Source: Dryococelus australis
Taxonomy: Eukaryota; Arthropoda; Insecta; Phasmatodea; Phasmatidae
Reading direction: 5' to 3'
NCBI GenBank assembly: GCA_029891345.1
Contig: CM057009.1
Span: forward strand, 296,980,466 to 297,044,465
Length of the DNA stretch: 64,000 nt
This document shows positions 57,108 through 64,000 of the stretch, piece by piece. Under the pieces are notes generated by a model. It was given only the letters and a program-made list of their open reading frames with translations. It did no database searches and was not told the origin of the DNA. Both the position numbers and the translations under genes were made by a program. Position 1 is the stretch's first letter. Every line of letters starts with the position of its first letter.

Positions 57108-59995
57108 TAGTTTAGATTGATTCCAAATACGTAGCTGCACATCAATTAAAATACAGATGAGTAGATAGGTTTACTAACGAGTAAGTTAAACAGCTTAGGT
57201 GTTACGTCCGTCCATGACGTAGGCGTCAGTTTCTTGCCGATCACTCAAAAATGAGAGAATCTTGAACGGGCCTCGTCTTAACCTGCCCTAATTACAATTA
57301 ACTGTTATTGGCGTCACTCCCTACTCCAGAAAATCCTAATTTAGGTAGGCGGGCATATAAAAAAATCCAGCTCGGAGCCCTAAACTTGACGTAGGTTCGA
57401 CGCTAACCACTAGAAATGGAAATTTTAATGGCATCTCTCGGGGTTGCTATGGTAACCGTAACTTCGGGTAACAGTTTACCCCGTAGGTCTAACTTAGCCA
57501 GAAATTGTCTACTAAGAATAATAAAGTCTATATCACTCAGATATTACACATGAAATAAAACTGATAAAAAGTTTGTGCAATAGAGTGAAGAAAAAAAAAT
57601 TTACCTGTAGTGGACACTACTAGGATTATATAAACACATCGCTATACACTTTATCATTTGAGAGGCGATGAAATAAACATTTATTTAAATCGTTTTATAG
57701 CTCTGGACGTTATTTAGTCAAACTGAAATAATAATAAAACATTTCAATCAAAATATATACACGTTACGTAAATGTAAACAGAGGGCAGAAATTTAAACAA
57801 GCTGTGAACTTGAATCTGTGGGGGCCACGGTCAAGAAGGAAGTTTCAAATAAATACGATGTACTTGTGCTCGGCGACAATTTATTGTTACACAATCTCCA
57901 ATTCAGAACTTTCCCAGAAAATAGCATACACGTTTTGATGCATAATTTAATAAATAAGTGCTGTAATTACCACCTAAAAATTTCATTGTAAACATTAAAT
58001 TTGGGAATTATTTTTTCCGTTCCATACGCAACGCAGCACCAGTGCTGTAACAACCTATATCCCGATGCAGTACATTTCAAAAGGGAGCAGCTGCTTTTTA
58101 CACACAGTTACGTGGTCACAATAGCTGGCAAATTCTTGTGAAGTTACATGAAAAGTAAATAGTTGAAACTACATCTGCTCTCATTGTCATGTTTTGCAGC
58201 TAAACAACAATAAAGTAATATTAACAGTGGAAAGTTTTAACGTAGTGCACCAGCTAATTCCGTAAGTAATGATAAACTATTAAGCAATTTAATTTTAGCT
58301 ATACATTATTAACTCCTCAACCTAGGTAACATTTTCCTATAAAACCTCCTATTCACAAGGAAAGTTGTATGGAGTGATAGAACAGACGAATTCGCCCTTT
58401 ATTGGTGGGCTGACAATCAAAAGAATACCGATTTTACTTCATTGGAGTGAATTGTTTTAGTAAATGAAAAAGTTGTACGATAATGGCTGTTCAATACAGA
58501 AACAATTAAAATATTTTTGCATACTTAATTTTTTCTTGTTGATGCCTCGTGGTGTTCAAGTATACTCGTAAATTACACTACTGAAACAATAAGATTTCTC
58601 AACGGCAGACAAACTTTGATACTATCATAGTCCTACCTACGCTCGGGCTTAGTGCTGTCTAAAATACACAATGCAATTTTCACACAGCCACGTTTCCCAA
58701 AATATGCTCTTTGGGACGTCCTTCGCCTGAAAATGTTTTATAGAATAGCTCTGAAATATGTCACCCGCACATTTTACATGTTCGTACGCCCAAAAATTGA
58801 AATATGTTATAAAGTTTATAAGGTTATTTCACTTGAAACAATAAATATAACTTTTATCAACGAAGTATGAATATAGATTTTTATATATAAGTATATGTAT
58901 ATATGTATGTATATATACGTATATGTGTATGTATACATGTACTTAAATTGCTGTTAGGCGGAACAGTAAAATGAGCAGCTGTCATGTAAATTATTTGCGC
59001 GTTTTCTTTCTTTTATATAGCTATATAAGCGAGGGAGTCCAACAAAGACACATTTGGAACAAAGCTGTCTCATTTGTAATGGAAGCCAATAAGAAACCAT
59101 ACACTAGAATAATGTCGTTAGCTTTAGTTCTATGCACGTTACAGAAGCAGTGCCAGAAATGGCGCTCTCCGGAATCGTATCGATAACTTCTGCCTGTTCC
59201 CTCCCGCAAGACTTTTTCTTTACTTTCTGTCGCCCTCTCCAAAAATTTTCTCTGCGTACACGACATAGTCACATACTCTACAGATATAAATAAAACCAAA
59301 GTTTTTCATAAACTTTATAGAGTACTTTTCCGAACATGGAACTCTTACCAGGAAAAAGTTCGTAGTTATTTTTCACTTTCATGCGGACGAGCATAAACAC
59401 ATCAAAATCCAAAAACAGAATAGGTCAACGTCAATTAATTACGTCCAAAGTACTGTCATTAAGCTGCGACAGTTTTAAAATAACTTCTTACTTTTTGTAA
59501 AATAATAATTGTGGACCCAAAGTTAAACCTTTTGGTTATTCGACAACGCTCCGTAACACAATGTCCAGCTACTATTTTCCTTACCATTTATACTGTATAT
59601 CGAAGCAACTGGCGTGGTTAAGCGCTGCTTGTTTAGCAATTTCTGGCATGACAGCCTACAAAAGCTGTGTATGGAAACACGTGCAAAAAAGTGAACTTGA
59701 TTTAGATGTACGATACTCACACAGAGTTGCTTTTTCGGTTTATAAAATGGTTAGTGCGAAATACAGTCCAAAGAACTTGAATAACAGCATACTTAAAAAA
59801 GGAAACACTTGTAAGGCGCGATAAAGATACCGGGAATTTATAGAGATGATTTTATAATTTAAAAAGAAAAACTGAATTGACTCCATTTACCTTTAGGAAA
59901 GTATGGGAATAACTGAAAATATGTTTATATTTATTTACATTCAGGTACTCTGAAGTAAACAGCAGTAAAAATTTTCATGGTTATTATTTAATAAA
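57108..59995. other. unassigned
   Basis: No supported gene or repeat with both ends. Short TATA/GTAT-rich run at about 58,885-58,940. Frames of 60-90 residues at 58,652-59,824 show no domains. Confidence 0.45.
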
Positions 59996-60080
59996 CCAGC
60001 CCACGTGTTGTTATTTGGATGTTTTTTTCAAAGGGCCGATCCAAAAAATGTGAACATACCATGAATGAACTATGCGAATT
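59996..60080 (-). repeat. element B-like right end
   Basis: In reverse, CATAGTTCATTCATGGTATG followed by TTCACATTTTTTGGATCGG resembles the B end (TATAGTCCATTCATGG). No partner end found nearby. Confidence 0.35.
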
Positions 60081-61950
60081 TGGATGAGTGAAGTTCATTT
60101 TACTCGAATTAGGCATCACATGAAAATCAGGTTTTACTTAATAATTGTAGTTACATAATTTTTATGTCATAACCACTGCGATTTCGTCATTCACATATAC
60201 AGTATTTTAAATTATGTTATATTTCTTTATGATAAATTATTTATATATTCTTATCATTATTCTACCACCAAAGAAAATAATTTAAGGATTGACAAAGTTT
60301 CCATGTTATACTACGAGCATTTAATGTAACAAAATAAAATGTCTGATATTTTGTATAAAATAAAGCTGTATAAAAATCACTAATGTTTGTAATTTTCATT
60401 GAATTATACTTGGATGAAAATATTTCTTTAGTAAAACAATAAATTTAAGTGATTAAAATTACATTATTTTACTTTGTGGGAATAGGGCTACTTTAGCAAT
60501 AAAAAATTGCACAACACATATTTTGTATAATTGAAAATAACATCCAAAAGTTTAAGTTTACAATTAATATGTGCCATATAGTTAATATTAGGCAGCTAAT
60601 ACGCCAAAAAATAATTTATTATACTATAACATTTTAGAAATGCAGTAACTAAAAGGAATGCTCTTAACATTGAGTAAGCTGGAGTTTGAAGATGCTGCTA
60701 CCCTAGTCACATTAATTACTTCTGAATTTCAATACATCAAAGTAAGAAAATACAGGATTTACGAGTGGCATATGAATAGAAGTTTGCATTTTCTTTTCGT
60801 GTGTTTAAAATTTTCATGTACCAATATATCATTAAAAAAATACTACTGTGTTTATTTATTTCCTTAGCACTTCCCTAAAAATAATGGCTAATATACAGTT
60901 TTCAAAGATTTCTAACAGAACAATACTTTTAATTATTAAAAAATAACGACACCATCATAAGCAAAAAGATGAAGTGATAGGTATATCTTTAAAATTGTTA
61001 TGGCAGCTTAGACGAGGGGTGGCTGTTTATTTTCTCTTAGGGAAGACGAGCTGGAAACCGCTACACAAAAACTTACACTGTCTGCAGTAGAATGCCATTA
61101 TATGCTGTCTGCAGTAGCATAGAATATTATAGTGTATGTAGTATACACTTCTACTAGTCTTCTTTGAGTGTGCTCCGTAGGTGAAGTAGTCTGCGCCATG
61201 GGCGTAGCCCGGATTTATGATGAGAAAAGGAGGCAGCATACCCTCTTTATATTTTTGACTACATATTGTGTGTTCATATTCTAATATCTAAACTATAGTA
61301 GTTTCACATTACTTTATTTCGACCAAAAATGTTTACAGTGTTTCATATTCAATGCTTCTTATTTATTCTTTGAATGGCGGCAGAAGTTCCTCTGCTACAC
61401 CACGTGCTACATCCATGGTGACTTCTTTGTATGTCAAGTGGCTTTCGCAACCATTTCATCAGGTGGGACAAAACGTTTGTAGTTTTATATTACATACCAG
61501 TGATCGATGTCAATATAGCAAGCGAGGCGTTCAAAAATGTTCAATGTCATGAAAATGTTCATGTAACATACCTTACTGAAATGTAATAAGAATGAACGCG
61601 TATGTGAATTGCAAAAAATGTTAGAAGGATTGGAAAAAACTAACAGGTTCGTTGACAACACTTGCCCGAAGAGCGACCGCGAGGAGCAGACATGCAGAAG
61701 GCAGTCAGCAGGTATACCACAAGTGGGTAGGGGACATCCATCACCACGAGGGGTGCCAGCAGTAGGGAGCTGTTTAGAGGTGGGAGCAAACCTTTCTAGG
61801 GTAGGAATACATTGCGGAATATGTAGCGGAGTTCAGCTGGACAAGGGGAAATACACACTTTCGACAGGGAGCGAGTGTGAGACAGAGACAGAAAACCAAA
61901 ACGACTGGCTGGTCGTTGGTGTCCAGTTGAATCTTAAGAAGAGGGGTATT
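60081..61950. other. unassigned
   Basis: AT-rich to about 61,600, then more balanced DNA. The 143-residue plus frame 61,609-62,040 runs into the minisatellite and has no recognisable domain; I do not call it a gene. Confidence 0.4.
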
Positions 61951-61954
61951 GGGG

Positions 61955-62215
61955 TAGAATCGTGGGTGGGTAGTCAGGTTCAGCAGTTGGTGGGTAGGTG
62001 GGTAGAGCAGTGGGTTTGTGGTAGGTATGTAAGTAGGTAAGTAGAGCAGTGGGTACATGGGTGGTGTGGTGGGTAGGTGTGTAGAGCAGTACATGTTTAG
62101 GTAAGAGGGTAGGTATGTTTGTAGGACAGTGGGTAAGTGGGAAGGTAAAAAGAGCAGCGTGTTTGTGGGTAGGTAGAGCAGTAGGTAGGTGTATGTGTGT
62201 AGGTGTTTAGGGTGG
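61955..62215 (-). repeat. third block of the GTAGGTGGGTAGAGCAGTGG minisatellite
   Basis: GTGGGTAGGTGGGTAGAGCA and similar phrases, in the same orientation as the 52-54 kb block. This shows the unit is dispersed rather than confined to one locus. Confidence 0.85.
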
Positions 62216-62329
62216 GAAACAAGATGGCAGCTGGAAACAAGATGGCTGACAAGATGGTTGTCGAGCACACGTGAGAGGTGGAATCCAAGATGGTGGTAAT
62301 ACGACCAGAATTATAGAGCATGATGTGGA

Positions 62330-62900
62330 ATTATGGTGACTAATAAAATTGATAAACAAGATGGTGGAATGATAGAGCATGAATAAAAAATAATAAACAA
62401 GATGGTATACAGCTCGCCTAATGGCTAATTGTCGAGGAATGATAGAGCATGAAGAAATGGAATCTAAGATGGTGGATGCCGAGGTGAAATGATAGAGCAT
62501 GCAGTAATATGGATAAACAAGTTGGTGGAATGATAGAGCATGAAGAAATGAAACCCAAGATGGTGGACGCCGAGGTGGAATGATAGAGCATTAATAAATG
62601 TAATGCAAGATGGTGGATGCCGAGGTGGAATGATAGAGCATGAATAAATGTAATACAAGATGGTGGACGTCGATGTGCAATGATAGAGCATGAATAAATG
62701 TAATACAAGATGGTGGACGCCGATGTGGAATGATAGAGCATGAGGTGGAACGAAGGTGACTAAAGAAATGGAATACAATGTGGTGGATGCCGAAGTGTAA
62801 TTATAGAGCATGAGATGGAACGAATGTGACTAAATAAATGAAATCCAAGATGGTGTATCTCGAGGTGGAATGATAGAGCATGAATAAATCGAATCCAAGA
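62330..62900 (+). repeat. 50-bp minisatellite
   Basis: Unit contains GGTGGAATGATAGAGCATGA, then ATAAATGTAATACAAGATGG and TGGACGCCGA. Copies start at 62576, 62626, 62676 and 62726 with exact 50-bp steps; flanking copies are more degenerate. The 97-115-residue minus frames rich in HALSFHL/MLYHSTSASTIL are by-products. Confidence 0.9.
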
Positions 62901-62995
62901 TGGCGGCCAGAAATAACAAACCAAGATGGTGGCCAGAAGGGACGTAATCCAAGATGGTGGCTGTAAATTACGTAATCCAAGATGGCGGCCGGAGC
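62895..62995 (+). repeat. cluster of CCAAGATGGCGGCC words
   Basis: AATCCAAGATGGCGGCCAGA, ACCAAGATGGTGGCCAGA, ATCCAAGATGGTGGCTG and ATCCAAGATGGCGGCCGGA follow each other at about 25-35-bp spacing, continuing the AAGATGGTGG core of the 50-bp minisatellite. AAGATGGCGGC matches the vertebrate YY1 consensus and contains the Pho core GCCAT in reverse. Confidence 0.6.
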
Positions 62996-64000
62996 AGAAG
63001 CCGATTTCCGACTCCTGCCCGGTCGGAGCCAGAGCCTCCTCCTGATTCCTGGCCTAGAACGAACTAAATTGCACTACTGACGTGAATTCAAATAATTAAC
63101 ATCGTCATAAGAACATTTCACGGTTTAAAACGTATAAATTTTGCACATTCAATATTTGAAATCACACACACCGGACCAGCATAACGACCACGACGCAGAC
63201 ACTACAGAAGAAGAAAATGGCAGCCACGCCCTTTCACACGCAGCGATCAATACTCACGTTACAGTATATTGACATATATATATGTCAAACGAAACAATCG
63301 GCAAGATGTCTTAAAATAGCAACATTTCTTAAGAAATTTCACGTGAACACTTTTTGTATGAAATAGGTAGTTATCTTAAAAATTGACACAATGAGAAGGA
63401 ATTTCGTTTTATAAAGGTATTCCCCATTTGAAGTTCGCAGCTTCCAGTTTGGTAGACAGGGCCGTTAAAGACTGTGCAACCCAGTTCAGGTAGTAGAAAA
63501 GCGGATTTCTTAATGTCCTGTTATAGTCGTGAGTGAGAGATGTGGGTGGTATCCGACAGCAACTTGCGTGTTGAACGCTGGTGATGGCAAAGCGGCGGCA
63601 AACAGTGCTATCTACCGGCAGCGTGCGTCACCCTCGTGTTTCGGGCCGGGCGGGACACCCGCCGGGAGTCTAAACTGGTCGCTGGACTGGGAGGCTGGCG
63701 ATAGCTCCGACACATCTCAGATCAGCTAACCTCTTATCACCCCACCAGTGGCCAGCCGAGCCCATAGAACGATAGAGGAAGTAGGTTTCCCCTTCGGTCA
63801 ACCATACTCCCGCACGGCCTTAAGCCGGTTCGGAGTTCGGGATATTGCGGATTTGGGGTTGCAGGACCCTTGGACGTAGCAGAGGAACTCTTCCTCAGGC
63901 CTCGCCTCCCCTCCCACCGCTCAGGTACATTCACCTTTTTCGTCAGCTTCACCTGGCCTTCCTGTTCTCCCGACAATAGTGGATAACTCTACCATCTAGT
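62996..64000. other. unassigned; GC-rich from about 63,530
   Basis: The last 470 bp are GC-rich (GGGCCGGGCGGGACACCCGCC), with open frames on both strands of 66 and 79 residues and no recognised domain. It may be the edge of a GC-rich repeat or a CpG island continuing past the window. Confidence 0.35.

Noticed and set aside
59561-59824. 87-residue plus frame with a hydrophobic stretch
   Set aside because: No domain, no homologous pattern recalled, and surrounding DNA gives no support for a gene.
61774-62811. Open frames of 74-164 residues on the minus strand
   Set aside because: They are translations of the minisatellites; no domain is recognisable.
63529-63976. Frames of 66 and 79 residues in the GC-rich window end
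   Set aside because: No recognisable domain and opposite strands are both open.

Overview
This window looks like gene-poor nuclear DNA from a large-genome insect. I favour a polyneopteran (cockroach, termite, stick insect or orthopteran), but this is an inference. The basis is AT-rich sequence with long coding-empty stretches, tRNA-derived SINEs of the insect type, and relics of insect DNA transposons, a Ty3/Gypsy-type LTR element and a CR1/Jockey-like LINE. I found no intact host gene, no functional tRNA or rRNA gene, and nothing that suggests a bacterial or viral genome. All recognisable coding sequence belongs to broken mobile elements. Coordinates of repeat ends were found by eye and may be a few bases off.

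Layout. 0.3-2.6 kb: a DNA transposon with inverted ends of about 300 bp holding a decayed transposase with a DUF4817-like N-terminus. 2.6-8.7 kb: AT-rich, mostly unassigned. 8.7-22.3 kb: a dense run of short non-autonomous inverted-repeat elements (called here G, I, B, A, H, E, C, J), several nested inside one another, plus an internally deleted Tc1/mariner copy. 22.4-26.6 kb: an LTR retrotransposon on the minus strand with both LTRs, a primer binding site, a polypurine tract, a decayed gag and only the last part of integrase; most of pol is missing. 27.9-28.9 kb: element F, rich in CTGATTC-type subterminal repeats. 31.0-34.0 kb: a solo LTR of the same family, split by a 2.16-kb DNA transposon. 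34.6-35.9 kb: a three-deep nest, B inside C inside A. 36.0-39.1 kb: element D, then a third copy of C split by a 5'-truncated LINE. 42.4-43.3 kb: a minus-strand relic of a YqaJ/lambda-exonuclease-like protein.

44.4-54.0 kb is the most unusual part. A degenerate minisatellite is C-rich on the plus strand over about 3 kb, followed by about 2 kb of AC-rich long-period repeats and a short foldback. The same minisatellite then returns in the opposite orientation (G-rich on plus) over about 2 kb. A third short block of it lies near 62 kb, next to a 50-bp minisatellite. A sharp, perfect 79-bp inverted repeat brackets 55.6-57.1 kb.

The window is best read as layers of transposon insertion. Nesting gives relative ages: A and C are older than B; C is older than the LINE; A is older than the SINE; the LTR family is older than the TIR transposon that splits its solo LTR. 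No genes here form a working pathway.
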